A stretch of 64,000 bases of DNA from Fibrella forsythiae (GTDB lineage: Bacteria; Bacteroidota; Bacteroidia; Cytophagales; Spirosomataceae). Made by a program: the position numbers and the translations under genes. Below the pieces are notes generated by a model, which was given only the letters and a program-made list of their open reading frames with translations, was not told the origin of the DNA and did not search any database. The first letter of the stretch is position 1, and each line of letters starts with the position of its first letter. Location: positions 593,663-657,662 of the forward strand of contig NZ_JAFMYW010000003.1 in the NCBI RefSeq assembly GCF_017353175.1, in the 5' to 3' direction. Of this stretch, positions 34,937 through 44,471 are shown in pieces.

Positions 34937-35962
34937 CTACGGTTCACGATTGAGCACCCGCTCCAGTTCTGATTCTTCGGTCGGGTTAGGCTTTGTTACC
35001 GGCTTCGGTGCTGGTGGCGTAGCTGTAGGACGGGTACGTTGTGTCGCCGCAGGTTTAGGTGTTGCAAGAGCCTTGCGAATTGTGTTCTCGGCTACTGCCT
35101 GCGGTGCTGGTTTCTGCTCAGGTACGTTCGCAGGTGCTTTGTCGGCGCTGCGTGCAGGTGCATCATTCGGTTGGACTGCCCGTTGTGCAGGTACGTCTAC
35201 GGTGGGTGTTGCCCGCCGGGTGAGTGCTTCAGAAGGACGTTCGCTTGGCTGGGTACGTTCAGTAGCCTTACTTGCTGGCCGATTTTTCGCTGGCGCTATG
35301 GATACTGTCGACTCAGAAGCTGCCGGTTGCGATTCGTTACTGGCAGAGCGGGGTGATTCTGATGGCCGTGTTACCGGCTCATCAACGACAGCAGGAGCCG
35401 ACGTGCTGATGGATGGCCCGCAGCTATCAGGCCAGAGCTGACAGCGGTAGGTGTACCCGGCATATCCAATGCCGACCAACAGTCCTCCCGCCAGAAGGCT
35501 TTTGGTCAGGGCGCTTATTGGGCGCTGCGCTGCCGGGCTGCCCGAAAGCGTTGGCAGGCCTACTCCTGAGGTGCGACCAGTTACCGGAATCTGTATGGTC
35601 TCAGCGGTGGCCGGCACTTCAACCGTTACCGTTGATTGATGGCGACCCGACCGCTCAGGCGTGTAACGCAAGTGAATATACGACCCCGTTGTTTCTGGCT
35701 TAAACGTCAATGTCTGTTTGAAAGCCAGCCGCTCCACACCCGCTGCCACCTGGAACAGACTTGCCTCGTCGACAGTGACAACAACAAGCGTGTTAGGCTG
35801 GGGCGGCGTGATCCGGAGCGTCAGAAAGCTTTCTTCGCCGGGGTTTGTAGGGTCGAAGCGGAGGGCCGAGCTACTTACCTGTAATCGTGCCCCTGCGTTG
35901 GGCAAACCAATGCCGTTTTGGCCATTGGTTTTTTCTGTTGACACAGCACGGATATCATTCAT
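34937..35962 (-). CDS. Single-pass membrane protein with Ig-like domain and Pro/Ala-rich tail
   Basis: A 341-residue protein with three parts. The first ~130 residues form a beta-rich domain (ALRFDPTNPGEESFLTLRIT, GSYIHLRYTPERSGRHQSTV) resembling immunoglobulin-like or MSP/ASH-type domains. A membrane segment follows near 155-175 (SLLAGGLLVGIGYAGYTYR). The rest is a low-complexity Pro/Ala/Ser/Thr/Arg-rich tail ending EESELERVLNREP. No signal peptide precedes the first domain, so the N-terminal domain would face the cytoplasm. I do not recognise the family. Confidence 0.65.
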   Translation of the reverse strand: MNDIRAVSTEKTNGQNGIGLPNAGARLQVSSSALRFDPTNPGEESFLTLRITPPQPNTLVVVTVDEASLFQVAAGVERLAFKQTLTFKPETTGSYIHLRYTPERSGRHQSTVTVEVPATAETIQIPVTGRTSGVGLPTLSGSPAAQRPISALTKSLLAGGLLVGIGYAGYTYRCQLWPDSCGPSISTSAPAVVDEPVTRPSESPRSASNESQPAASESTVSIAPAKNRPASKATERTQPSERPSEALTRRATPTVDVPAQRAVQPNDAPARSADKAPANVPEQKPAPQAVAENTIRKALATPKPAATQRTRPTATPPAPKPVTKPNPTEESELERVLNREP

Positions 35963-36123
35963 TTTTTATGTACGTGAGTTTATGTTTAATGGTCTGGCCT
36001 ATATTAGTGAAGTGAGGCAACGGCTCACTTCACTCCATTTTAACCAAATCCTCATTTTGGCCCTAAAAAGATAGTCAAACCAACTCGTTATGCGTAGGTT
36101 ACATAACCACCAACGTTAGACAA

Positions 36124-37254
36124 ATGCCCATATTAACCGTTATTGCCAAGCGACTTAAAGATCGTCTGAAAAGTTTCTCACCCACATTCCTTGGCTGGGT
36201 AGGGTTAAAATTGCTGACAAAAGAACAGACAGAAGATCTGATGCGGCCTTATCAGATCAGCTTCTCGTCGAAGGTACCCATATCGCTGGCCGGGGTTGTT
36301 GATGTAGCCGATTCACAAAAAGTACTGTTTCCTCCTAAAGTAATTGAGACTGATCCTGACTTTGTATGGGATTATGTCAATACCGATAATAAAGCCACGC
36401 TACTGCGTAGTGGTAACGTAAACATTGGCAATTCATTTCTGGATACTGATTTCGGTAATCAAGCCTTGCTGGCCGATCTGTTGACCCCTGACCGACGACC
36501 TGTAACGAAACACCCGGTTGTTATTGCTCCCTGGAGCCATTATTGGAGTGGTTACTTCGACTATTTACTGTTCGTAGCGGGCAAACTAGCCCGAATGAAA
36601 ACAGTTTTAACACCAACTCTGTTCGCTGAGGCTATTGTAACATATCCATTACTTCATTCATCTTTTGAAGCTGAGTTACTATCGCTGCTGGGTATTAACG
36701 CCGATCGGTTAGTCGACAGCCGAACGCAGGCCATTCAGTTTGACCGGTGCCTGCTGGCCAATAACAGCAGTTGGTTCTACCCGTCGGTGGCTGATGTTAT
36801 GGCGTTGAAGTCGATCGTAGAATCGCAAATGCCTCCCGCCGAAACCGCCCCAACCAAACGGATTTATATTAGCCGGAAAGGCCGTCGGCAGGTGGTCAAT
36901 GAAGAAGCCCTGACGGGTATGCTTCGGCAGTATGGGTTTGATATTATCGAAGACAGGCCGCGCTCTATCGTTGAGCAGATTGAACTGTATCGGAGCGCGT
37001 CGTTCATCATCGGCCCGCATGGTGCTTCATTTGCCAATATACTCTGGTGCCAGCCAGGTACGTTGCTGCTTGAGTTATTCGCCCCAAACTATCGTCCCGA
37101 GTATTTTCGTTATCTGACGCATGTGCTGAAGCTCCGACACGCAGCTTATTGCCTTGGCCCCATAGCCGAAAGCCATTACACGTTTGTTGACGCCGACATC
37201 GAGGTGTCTGTAGCTGAGATAGAACGGGGCATCGCGCAGTTGCTGACTGCCTAA
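36124..37254 (+). CDS. Glycosyltransferase family 61 protein
   Basis: A 376-residue enzyme whose C-terminal motif IIGPHGASFANILWCQPG is diagnostic of family GT61 (DUF563). That family is often found in capsule and exopolysaccharide loci. A signal peptide is not evident. It faces the - strand polysaccharide genes and its stop overlaps that of the GT39-like gene by four bases, so it is convergent and separately transcribed. Donor and acceptor are unknown. Confidence 0.85.
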   Translation: MPILTVIAKRLKDRLKSFSPTFLGWVGLKLLTKEQTEDLMRPYQISFSSKVPISLAGVVDVADSQKVLFPPKVIETDPDFVWDYVNTDNKATLLRSGNVNIGNSFLDTDFGNQALLADLLTPDRRPVTKHPVVIAPWSHYWSGYFDYLLFVAGKLARMKTVLTPTLFAEAIVTYPLLHSSFEAELLSLLGINADRLVDSRTQAIQFDRCLLANNSSWFYPSVADVMALKSIVESQMPPAETAPTKRIYISRKGRRQVVNEEALTGMLRQYGFDIIEDRPRSIVEQIELYRSASFIIGPHGASFANILWCQPGTLLLELFAPNYRPEYFRYLTHVLKLRHAAYCLGPIAESHYTFVDADIEVSVAEIERGIAQLLTA

Positions 37255-38897
37255 AAAGAACAGTCAAGGATGCGATGGCCGGTTACGCCGGTCGGAATGA
37301 TCTGATGCACTTTGACGCGCCCACTGGCAACAAACGCTTCGATCTGATACCGACTGGCTTCGTCAACAACATAAAAACGGCGGGCAAACTGATGGGCATT
37401 GAACTGAGCAGGCCAGATCAGCCCTTTGAGTTTGTAGTTTTCGGCCACACCTTCCAGAATCTTATAATCGGTCGTTGATTCCAGTACGTTGCGTCGGTCA
37501 AGGGCTGTTTGCCAGTCGAGTAGGTAATAAGCCGGGTGGTGGGTCTGATAAAACCGGATTGGCAGAAAGTAGTAGGCTGACTCGAACAGCACGGGCTGAC
37601 CGGGCTTCAGTTTCTCGACATCGTGCCGAATCTCGCCCGAGAAAAGCGGTATTTTCCTGTTCTGGAAAATGATGAACACGCCGGTAAATACCAGGAAAAC
37701 AACGAGCGCGGCAATTTTTACGCCGGGAGCCAGTCTGATCGTTCGCTCACGAAGTTTTGTCCGGTTCGAGGTACGTATCTGCCCCAGAACCCACCAGCCT
37801 GTATACAGCAGTTGATAGATAAATAACAGACTTGATGGCCAGAAGTAGCGGTTCAGAAAGACCGATGTGTGCAGTAACGAGACTGTCAGGCCCAACAATA
37901 GGGTAAACCCAATCAGAAAACCAGCCAGCGTATAAAGAGCAAACGCTGGATTGGTTAATGCGCTCAATCCCTGGGTTCGTAACCGGGGCAGGGCGATCCA
38001 GCCAAACAAAGCAACGGCCACAAGCACACGCAGCACGATCAGTACCGGGTAGGTACTCTCTAAATGAGCCGATAGGGAAGGCAGGAGGTCGCCAACCGTT
38101 TTGAAGGCCGTATGAAACGTAGGAACTGGAATCCAGGAGTGCGGAATACCCGATTTAGTCTGAATGCTGAAGGAAGGAAACCAGACAACCAGCCAGACAA
38201 CCGCCATAAGCAAATGTGTACCCAAAACTGGCAGAAACCGCATACTCCTGGCACGTACCCAGTTTAACAACCACAGTAGTCCGAAGAACACACCTGAACC
38301 GGCAATGTAGAACAAGGCCACGTTGTGCGTAAACATGAAACCGATGCCAACAAGTACGTGGGCCACAAGCCATTTCCGATTCTCGGGAGACAGCAGAATC
38401 TGATGCAGTACTACGATGTAGCTCCAGCCGAGCAACAAATAAAGACTGTAGGTTCTAACCTGCGTTGATAGTGTGTAGTTCAGGTACGTTAACGACACCA
38501 TCATTAGCACGGCTAAAAAGTTGACCAGCGCTGTTTGGGGGGGCAACGTACCTGCTACCCTGCGTGCCGCCACTTCCTGATCGAGCAGGCGGGTGACGTA
38601 CCGGAAAAACCAGGTGACCGTAACGGCGAACAGACCGATAGAAACGCCTTTCAGAAAAAACGGATTCAGACTAATGCCATGCCCCAGCAACCAGTACAGG
38701 TTAATAAATAACGGTGGGTTGGCATCCATGCCGCTGACAATGGCCTGATTGGTATGAGCCAGCGACGGATCTGAGAGGAGGAGGTAACTTAATACCTCGT
38801 CCATCCACAGATAGCGATCTTTTACAAATAAGGATACTGTCAGACTCCCGGTTAGGGTTAGCAGCAGCGCTGCGCTCAGCCGGTTTTTAGTCAGCAT
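37251..38897 (-). CDS. Polytopic membrane glycosyltransferase (GT39/ArnT-like)
   Basis: A 548-residue protein with about eleven membrane segments. The first loop contains YLWMDEVLSYLLLSDP and DANPPLFINLYWLLG, resembling the conserved acidic motif of lipid-linked sugar transferases of the GT39/GT-C type. The C-terminal part is a globular extracytoplasmic domain. It lies at the end of the polysaccharide operon, 2 bases after the beta-helix lipoprotein, and may use lipid-linked sugar donors. The substrate is unknown. Confidence 0.75.
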   Translation of the reverse strand: MLTKNRLSAALLLTLTGSLTVSLFVKDRYLWMDEVLSYLLLSDPSLAHTNQAIVSGMDANPPLFINLYWLLGHGISLNPFFLKGVSIGLFAVTVTWFFRYVTRLLDQEVAARRVAGTLPPQTALVNFLAVLMMVSLTYLNYTLSTQVRTYSLYLLLGWSYIVVLHQILLSPENRKWLVAHVLVGIGFMFTHNVALFYIAGSGVFFGLLWLLNWVRARSMRFLPVLGTHLLMAVVWLVVWFPSFSIQTKSGIPHSWIPVPTFHTAFKTVGDLLPSLSAHLESTYPVLIVLRVLVAVALFGWIALPRLRTQGLSALTNPAFALYTLAGFLIGFTLLLGLTVSLLHTSVFLNRYFWPSSLLFIYQLLYTGWWVLGQIRTSNRTKLRERTIRLAPGVKIAALVVFLVFTGVFIIFQNRKIPLFSGEIRHDVEKLKPGQPVLFESAYYFLPIRFYQTHHPAYYLLDWQTALDRRNVLESTTDYKILEGVAENYKLKGLIWPAQFNAHQFARRFYVVDEASRYQIEAFVASGRVKVHQIIPTGVTGHRILDCSF

Positions 38898-38899
38898 AG

Positions 38900-40369
38900 T
38901 TACTGGATTGATTTTCCTGTTTCGTCGATGTTTGCGGTGACTGAATAGGTTGCTCCTGATACGGCATCGAAATAAACACCTCCTGTACCTTTACTGAACC
39001 GGTTGTTGGCCACAACGACGCCGGTTGCTTTTTCACCATACGCCCTAAATGTAGCTATATTCTCGGTGGCGGGTTTGTTTGAGATTGTATTATCCCGGAA
39101 AATATTGTTAGGTGCGTTGTCGCAAATGATCGCGTGTGTAGCACTGCTGATGATCACATTACTTTCGTAAACGCCCCCCGTGCTCGATGTGGTCAGCAAT
39201 TCCAGGCGCCCCGTCATATTGAGCGTGTTGTGGTTGAACTGAGCGGTGCCGGCGTTAAATAACTGAATGCCACCCGTAACCGTCCCTACTGTCTGGTTAC
39301 CCACGATGACCAACCCACCCACAACCAGGCCATTACCAAAACCATCATTTGACCCTTCAATGAACTTGTCAAAGGTCCCTTCAAATTTATTGTTCAGGAT
39401 ATTCACGTTCTTCGAAGCACCAGCAATCTCAACGCCATAGAGGCTGCAGTTCTTGATGTAATTCTCTGACACCATCAGACCGTCCAGTGGTCCTGACAGT
39501 GAAATGCCGAATGTGCACTCATGAATGGTGTTTTTGGTCACGGTGATGTTCTGGCCAGCGTAGACGTTGTAGTTATCGTGGTTAAACAACTCGAATGCCA
39601 TCCGCTTTGCCTGAATGTCATTCTGCTGTATGATGACATTCTTGGCTGTCTTGCCTGCCTGGATCTTCAGCGTCAGGAAGTTGACACTGGCTTTAGCGGC
39701 GGCATCAGAACTGCGGCAGTTCTGGATGGTCAGGTTGTTTACCGATGGTCCATCAATCGAAATAACGCCGTAGGTTGCTTCGGTAGCTGTGGCTGTCACC
39801 ACCCAGTTGATGCCGTCGATGGTTACATTATCGAAATTCGGCCCTGAGTCGATTGGCCCGAACAGCGAAACGTAGCTTTTGGGTAGCGTAATGGTCACCT
39901 TGCCCGGATTGGCGCGCAGGCCCAGGTTGCTACGCATCCGTACATCCGTCTGCTGGGTATATTGCCCGTCGGGAATGAAGAGGTCGCCGGTAGTAGACTT
40001 AATAGCCAGTTGAAGCTCAGGGCCGATGTCGTCGTCGCCCGGAACGATACCAAACCAGCTGGCAATAGCCGCACCGGTAAACTGGCGTTTAAAGCGGCGA
40101 CCGGTAGAGGTAACGATGACGAGCCCGGTGTTGTCTTCAGTTGTGCGGTCGCCGCGATCCAGCACAAAGAGTCCCTGTTTTCCGGCGTCGGTGAGGTACA
40201 CATTGGCAGGTACGTCGGCCCGGTTAAAGGCACGTACCTGAGCCAGTGTTAATGTATCTGTGGCTGTTTGCCGAATATAATTATCCGGATCTACTTCTAC
40301 CTGCTTACAATTTGTTAGCGCTACCGCCAGCCCTATTGCGCTGGCGAACATTATTTGTATCGATTTCAT
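38900..40369 (-). CDS. Lipoprotein with right-handed parallel beta-helix
   Basis: The signal peptide ends in the lipobox LTNC (Cys21). The mature protein (489 residues in all) has an N-terminal stretch resembling a pectate-lyase-type phage or sugar-processing domain (TGDLFIPDGQYTQQTDVRM), then many beta-helix turns such as NLTIQNCRSSD and NVIIQQNDIQAK. Such folds occur in polysaccharide lyases, epimerases and tail-spike-like proteins. In this position it may modify or cleave the exported polysaccharide. No catalytic residues can be named. Confidence 0.8.
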   Translation of the reverse strand: MKSIQIMFASAIGLAVALTNCKQVEVDPDNYIRQTATDTLTLAQVRAFNRADVPANVYLTDAGKQGLFVLDRGDRTTEDNTGLVIVTSTGRRFKRQFTGAAIASWFGIVPGDDDIGPELQLAIKSTTGDLFIPDGQYTQQTDVRMRSNLGLRANPGKVTITLPKSYVSLFGPIDSGPNFDNVTIDGINWVVTATATEATYGVISIDGPSVNNLTIQNCRSSDAAAKASVNFLTLKIQAGKTAKNVIIQQNDIQAKRMAFELFNHDNYNVYAGQNITVTKNTIHECTFGISLSGPLDGLMVSENYIKNCSLYGVEIAGASKNVNILNNKFEGTFDKFIEGSNDGFGNGLVVGGLVIVGNQTVGTVTGGIQLFNAGTAQFNHNTLNMTGRLELLTTSSTGGVYESNVIISSATHAIICDNAPNNIFRDNTISNKPATENIATFRAYGEKATGVVVANNRFSKGTGGVYFDAVSGATYSVTANIDETGKSIQ

Positions 40370-40380
40370 AACTGAGTTGA

Positions 40381-40475
40381 TAAGCCAGTGATCAGCAACC
40401 AGTAAACAGCTTTGCGCAGGTACGTTCCATTGCAGCGCTGATAACTATTGACTGTTAACTGATCACTGTTTATTG
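40381..40475. repeat. Imperfect inverted repeat upstream of the beta-helix lipoprotein gene
   Basis: CAGTGATCAG and nearby words pair with CTGATCACTG, with further imperfect pairing. Words such as CAGTAAACAG and TTAACTG recur. The loop includes an AGGTACGT octamer at 40418-40425 and the GCAGCGCTG motif. Confidence 0.65.
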
Positions 40476-40476
40476 A

Positions 40477-41373
40477 TTATCGAATGCCGGCGTACGTCTT
40501 CAAACGATTGTAAATACGCGTAATGGGGCTGTAGCGTTGAATCGTTTTACGGTGATAGTAGTCTGTTGGCTGGGCTATATCGGGCAGCGTGAACGTGCGC
40601 TGCTGACCACTATCAAGTTGCGTTTTATACCTGTTGAAAATATCGGTGTGGGTAGCTCCCGGACCAAAGCCGATGTTCTGCACTTTAGACACCGTTGGGT
40701 ACACAGTTAACCCATTTGCTTTGAAGCGACTGTAACAGAACCGGATATCCCAGGCGTCGATGGCACCCTCCATCTGGTGGCGCAGCATCCGGCTTAGATC
40801 AGAGCCACCACTATTAAATGCTTTTTGCCGGTCCGAATCGTTTTTGAATTGGTCGTAGTCGGCTACCGTCCAGTCGATCGATTGCCAGCGATCAGACCAG
40901 GTGGCCCAACCCCAGGGGCTATGACGCGGCACGAAATAGGCGTCGTTGGTATAGTTGGCAGGCTTGGGAAATGGAAAGGTATATCCCGCAATTGAATACA
41001 CCCGCTTATTGTTGGCGTAATGTTGCAGGCACTGATTCATGTAATCCAGGAAGTTGGGAGCCGTAATCAGGTCATCTTCCACGATAATGGCCGACGGGTG
41101 TTTCTGCAACACGGTAGTGATGCCCTGAATGATCGAATCGGCACAGCCTATGTTCGACTCGGCGTAATTCCGGTAAATGTTTTTAAATCCGGTGATCTGC
41201 GCAATCACGCCTTTCACCTCGGCTACGCCCGGCTCATCGGCCGGTTTCTTTGGCGCATCGACGAAAACGTATAAATCACTTTCGGAAGCCAGATGATTGG
41301 CTCGTAATGCATCAATTGTCTGGCGTAGTTCGTCGGGCCGTTTGTAGGCGAAAAGAATAATAGGTGCGTTCAT
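40477..41373 (-). CDS. Glycosyltransferase, GT2/GNT-I-like, of the polysaccharide locus
   Basis: A 298-residue protein starting MNAPIILFAYKRPDELRQTI, with a nucleotide-sugar fold: DLYVFVDAPKK, then SAIIVEDDLITAPNFL containing the DxD-like metal site. SPWGWATWSDRWQSIDW follows, as in the GNT-I-like group of bacterial transferases. I chose the ATG at 41373; the 71 residues before it in frame overlap an inverted repeat and another gene and are not protein-like. Sugar specificity is unknown. Confidence 0.8.
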   Translation of the reverse strand: MNAPIILFAYKRPDELRQTIDALRANHLASESDLYVFVDAPKKPADEPGVAEVKGVIAQITGFKNIYRNYAESNIGCADSIIQGITTVLQKHPSAIIVEDDLITAPNFLDYMNQCLQHYANNKRVYSIAGYTFPFPKPANYTNDAYFVPRHSPWGWATWSDRWQSIDWTVADYDQFKNDSDRQKAFNSGGSDLSRMLRHQMEGAIDAWDIRFCYSRFKANGLTVYPTVSKVQNIGFGPGATHTDIFNRYKTQLDSGQQRTFTLPDIAQPTDYYHRKTIQRYSPITRIYNRLKTYAGIR

Positions 41374-41392
41374 CGTGTTGAGGAGTTTGTAA

Positions 41393-41461
41393 CTGGTTAA
41401 TTGGTTAACTGGTCGATTGGTTACCTGCGGGGAACTTCTACCCAATGAGCCAATCAACCAG
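41393..41461. repeat. Imperfect inverted repeat between two glycosyltransferase genes
   Basis: CTGGTTAATTGGTTAACTGG at 41393-41412 is inversely matched at 16 of 20 bases by 41442-41461. The right arm overlaps the last codons of the WecG/TagA gene. Confidence 0.6.
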
Positions 41462-42251
41462 GCAGCCTTACTGGCTGGTGAGATTTTCCGATGACCTGTT
41501 TGCCAAGGTGCCAGACGTACAGGGCGTTGGTGGTGGCATAGCGGCGGAACAGGCGGCGGGGTTCCAGTGCCAGCCGGAAAACCCATTCCAGTCCCATACT
41601 CCGAATCCAGGCCGGGGCGCGCCGGTGTTCACCCGTCAGAATAGGCAGTGCGCCACCAATACCAAGCATCACGGCGGGAATACGGCCCTTCATACGCCCC
41701 ATCCACAGCTCCTGCTTGGGGCAGCCTAACGCAACAAAGACCAAGCGGGCTCCCGACTCAACAATCTGCTGTACTTCTGCTGCTTCTTCGTCGGGGGTTA
41801 ATGGCCGGAAAGGAGGCGAGATCAAACCGGCGATATTCAGACCGGGAAAACGCTTCTGACAAACGGCTTCTGCTTCTTTCAGCCGTTCGATGGTTGAGCC
41901 ATAGAACAGCACTGGAATCTGTTCAGTGGCAGCCTGTTCGAGCAACGCGGGCATCATGTCCATACCGGCTACGCGTTCCTGTTTATGGCCATACAGGTGT
42001 TTGATAGCCCACAGTAGCGGTACGCCGTCGGCCAGTACCCACTCCGAGTCGTTCACGGCCCGCGCCAACTCCGGATTTTGCTGCGCTTCCACAATCATGT
42101 GGGCGTTGGGAAAGCACACGGTCTGTGACGCTCCGGCGTGGGCGGCTTCGATAATCGATGCCTGCACCTCCGAAAAAGTGGCCGGGGTGATGCCTAAACT
42201 AACCACCCGTGCCCGGGGCAGAGTAGTGGCTTGAGATGAATACTGCTTCAT
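41454..42251 (-). CDS. WecG/TagA/CpsF family glycosyltransferase
   Basis: A 265-residue enzyme. The segments CFPNAHMIVEAQQNPEL, LADGVPLLWAIK and VFVALGCPKQELWM are diagnostic of family GT26. That family transfers N-acetylmannosaminuronic acid, N-acetylmannosamine or related sugars to lipid-linked intermediates. It lies between two other glycosyltransferase genes on the same strand. Its sugar donor is not determined by sequence. Confidence 0.92.
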   Translation of the reverse strand: MKQYSSQATTLPRARVVSLGITPATFSEVQASIIEAAHAGASQTVCFPNAHMIVEAQQNPELARAVNDSEWVLADGVPLLWAIKHLYGHKQERVAGMDMMPALLEQAATEQIPVLFYGSTIERLKEAEAVCQKRFPGLNIAGLISPPFRPLTPDEEAAEVQQIVESGARLVFVALGCPKQELWMGRMKGRIPAVMLGIGGALPILTGEHRRAPAWIRSMGLEWVFRLALEPRRLFRRYATTNALYVWHLGKQVIGKSHQPVRLPG

Positions 42252-42327
42252 GACGTTGATATTGACTTATGAACAATCTGTACTATGTAAAGGCTCCTTG
42301 TTCATGGATTTAAGAGCACTTATCTAG

Positions 42328-43587
42328 CTACTGCTCAGCACTGACCAACTTTTTTTGCCTGACCAGCGACGGGTAAATTCGATCGGTGAAGGCGTTTATT
42401 TTTTCGTCCCACACCTGATTCTTCGCAAACGAATAGGCCTTGCGGCCCATCTCGAGTCGCTCAGCCGGGTTGTGGTATAGTCGTTCAATAGCCGCTGCCA
42501 GATCGTTCAGGACCTGCTCATTACTGATTACCGACACTTTGATTCCGTTGGTGCCATTGACCATCTCGGCTTGCCCGTGTAAGGCAAGTGTAATGACGGG
42601 CATCGAATTGGCCATGGCTTCCGTAACCTGCGTTGGGCCAGAGTCGCGCAGGCTGGTGAACAGGAAGATATCCGACTGCTGGTAGTACTTCAGCACCTCG
42701 TCATACGAAACATGTCCTACCCAGTTTACCCGATCAGCAACGTTGTATTTGGTCAGGTACGTTGGCACCTGGTCGGCCATTTCGCCCTGGCCCCCCACGA
42801 TGGTCAGGCGGATGGGCAGTGCCGGATTGACCCGGCTGAATGCATGAATCGTTAATTCAAGCGCCTTGCGGGGCAATAGACGACCAACCCAAAGTAAATT
42901 CAGAACTGGCGGGTTAGCCACCCGCTCTTGTGGAACGGAGGCCTGGAAATCGGCGCCGATGCCTGAGTCGAGCATGAGTTCAGTTGGTTTGCTACCCCGG
43001 TAATTACGTGCCAGTTCAAGCGAATCAGAGTTGGAGATCAACACCTGATCGGCCTGGCGCATGGTGCGGTAAAAGCCCGGATTGAAATGCTGCAGCAACC
43101 AGCTTACACCGTCGCGCAGCACTTCCCGCGAATAATAACTGCCCAGATAATGTTTCATTACTTTCGGCACCCGCTGACCGCCACCCGCCGGCCCGAAAAC
43201 AAACGGTTTGCCAACCCGGTACATGAAGCTGCCCAACTGCAAACTGCTGTAGGTAACGTGATGAACCAGATCAAAGTCGTACTGCTGATCCAGCTTTTTG
43301 GCCAGCTTGGCGGCCTGCCACTGCCAGTATACGTAGTGCGCATACAACCCAACCAGGTTGCCATACGCCCGGTCGAGCCAGTCCGGGACGCCAACATAAT
43401 GCACCGTCAGGTTCGGGAATTCGCCCTTCGCCAGTTCGGGTTCAATAGCCGACCGGAACTCTTCGCGGGTAATGCAGTGCACGCGTAGCCCACGCTGGCT
43501 GAGCAGCGTGGAATAGTGCCAGCCATTCCCCTCTTCCGACCCCCGGTTGGGCAAACAGGCATAAGCCGATAGTAGAACGTTCAGCAT
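42328..43587 (-). CDS. Glycosyltransferase family 4 protein
   Basis: A 419-residue GT-B-fold enzyme. The N-terminus is VLLSAYACLPNRGSEEGNGW. The C-terminal donor domain has LLWVGRLLPRKALEL and the E-x7-E-type segment PTQVTEAMANSMPVITLALHG. It is a paralogue of the enzyme at 49243, with matching N-terminus and the FVFGPAGGGQRVP block. The next upstream gene's stop lies 2 bases before this start, so the genes are co-transcribed. Confidence 0.9.
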   Translation of the reverse strand: MLNVLLSAYACLPNRGSEEGNGWHYSTLLSQRGLRVHCITREEFRSAIEPELAKGEFPNLTVHYVGVPDWLDRAYGNLVGLYAHYVYWQWQAAKLAKKLDQQYDFDLVHHVTYSSLQLGSFMYRVGKPFVFGPAGGGQRVPKVMKHYLGSYYSREVLRDGVSWLLQHFNPGFYRTMRQADQVLISNSDSLELARNYRGSKPTELMLDSGIGADFQASVPQERVANPPVLNLLWVGRLLPRKALELTIHAFSRVNPALPIRLTIVGGQGEMADQVPTYLTKYNVADRVNWVGHVSYDEVLKYYQQSDIFLFTSLRDSGPTQVTEAMANSMPVITLALHGQAEMVNGTNGIKVSVISNEQVLNDLAAAIERLYHNPAERLEMGRKAYSFAKNQVWDEKINAFTDRIYPSLVRQKKLVSAEQ

Positions 43588-43589
43588 AC

Positions 43590-44471
43590 TCAGGCAGGTT
43601 GGAATTTACGACGAAGGAATCCTCCACAGATGCGGGCCACATCGAGCACGAAGTAGAGCAACTTGGTTTTTGAATGAACCATGGCGAAGTGATAGCGTAC
43701 CGTCAGGTTCGTTGGTGATCGGATAGACGTGAAACTCTTGACAAAATCGGCCCAGCCCGGCCGCTGCTGCAGGAAAATACCCGTTGCTTTTACGTGTTCG
43801 CCTACCACACTTTTGGTGCTTACCCAAAGCGGATATCCTGCCTTCTGGGCACGTACCGAGAACTCAACATCGGCCATATAGTGCGCAAAACGAACTGAGT
43901 CATAAAGCCCAACTTTCTGGAACACTTCCATCGGAATCAACGTACCCCGGCCCGGCAATGAATCCGTTTCGATAGCGGCGGCATGATTAACCAGCTTCGA
44001 GTAGCTGCGGCCATAATCGTCGGCAATGTGGTGACCACCGGCTAGCACCAGATTCATTTTGGTACCGGCGAACTCCAGTTTTTCGGGTTCATCAATGTCA
44101 ACACTTGGTGAGCCAACCACGCAGGGGTAATGTGCCCATTCGGTATCGAGCAGGGTTTGCAGATAGTCTGGTTTTACTTCAGTATCGTCGTTGAGCGTCA
44201 GCAGAAAATCGTCTTTGCCGATGGTTGCGCCAACCAACTCCTGCGCTTTTCGGATGCCTACGTTCGTAGCTTCTGTCCACCACAGGTTACCATCGCCCCG
44301 TAATACAATGGCGTTGGGAAACTCCTGCCGGATCATTTCGCTGGTGCCATCCGTAGAACCATCGTCAACCACGATTTCCTGATGGTGTGGGTAGGTTTGT
44401 GCCGCCAGACATTCCAGACAGCGGCGTGTTAGCTCACGGCGGTTATGAACGGGAATTACGACGTAGATCAT
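43590..44471 (-). CDS. Glycosyltransferase family 2 protein
   Basis: An inverting GT-A enzyme of about 293 residues. IYVVIPVHNRRELTRRCLECL, EIVVDDGSTDGT and LLTLNDDTEV (the DxD site) are typical. The ATG at 44471 overlaps the stop of the upstream Wzy-like gene (ATGA), supporting this start over the ATG at 44495. The segment around VNHAAAIETDSLPGRGTLIP is common in rhamnosyltransferase-like members. Specificity is unknown. Confidence 0.9.
   Translation of the reverse strand: MIYVVIPVHNRRELTRRCLECLAAQTYPHHQEIVVDDGSTDGTSEMIRQEFPNAIVLRGDGNLWWTEATNVGIRKAQELVGATIGKDDFLLTLNDDTEVKPDYLQTLLDTEWAHYPCVVGSPSVDIDEPEKLEFAGTKMNLVLAGGHHIADDYGRSYSKLVNHAAAIETDSLPGRGTLIPMEVFQKVGLYDSVRFAHYMADVEFSVRAQKAGYPLWVSTKSVVGEHVKATGIFLQQRPGWADFVKSFTSIRSPTNLTVRYHFAMVHSKTKLLYFVLDVARICGGFLRRKFQPA

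Noticed and set aside
41374..41586. Long N-terminal extension of the glycosyltransferase at 40477
   Set aside because: The extra 71 residues overlap the neighbouring WecG/TagA gene and an inverted repeat and are Pro-rich without family similarity, so the start at 41373 is preferred.
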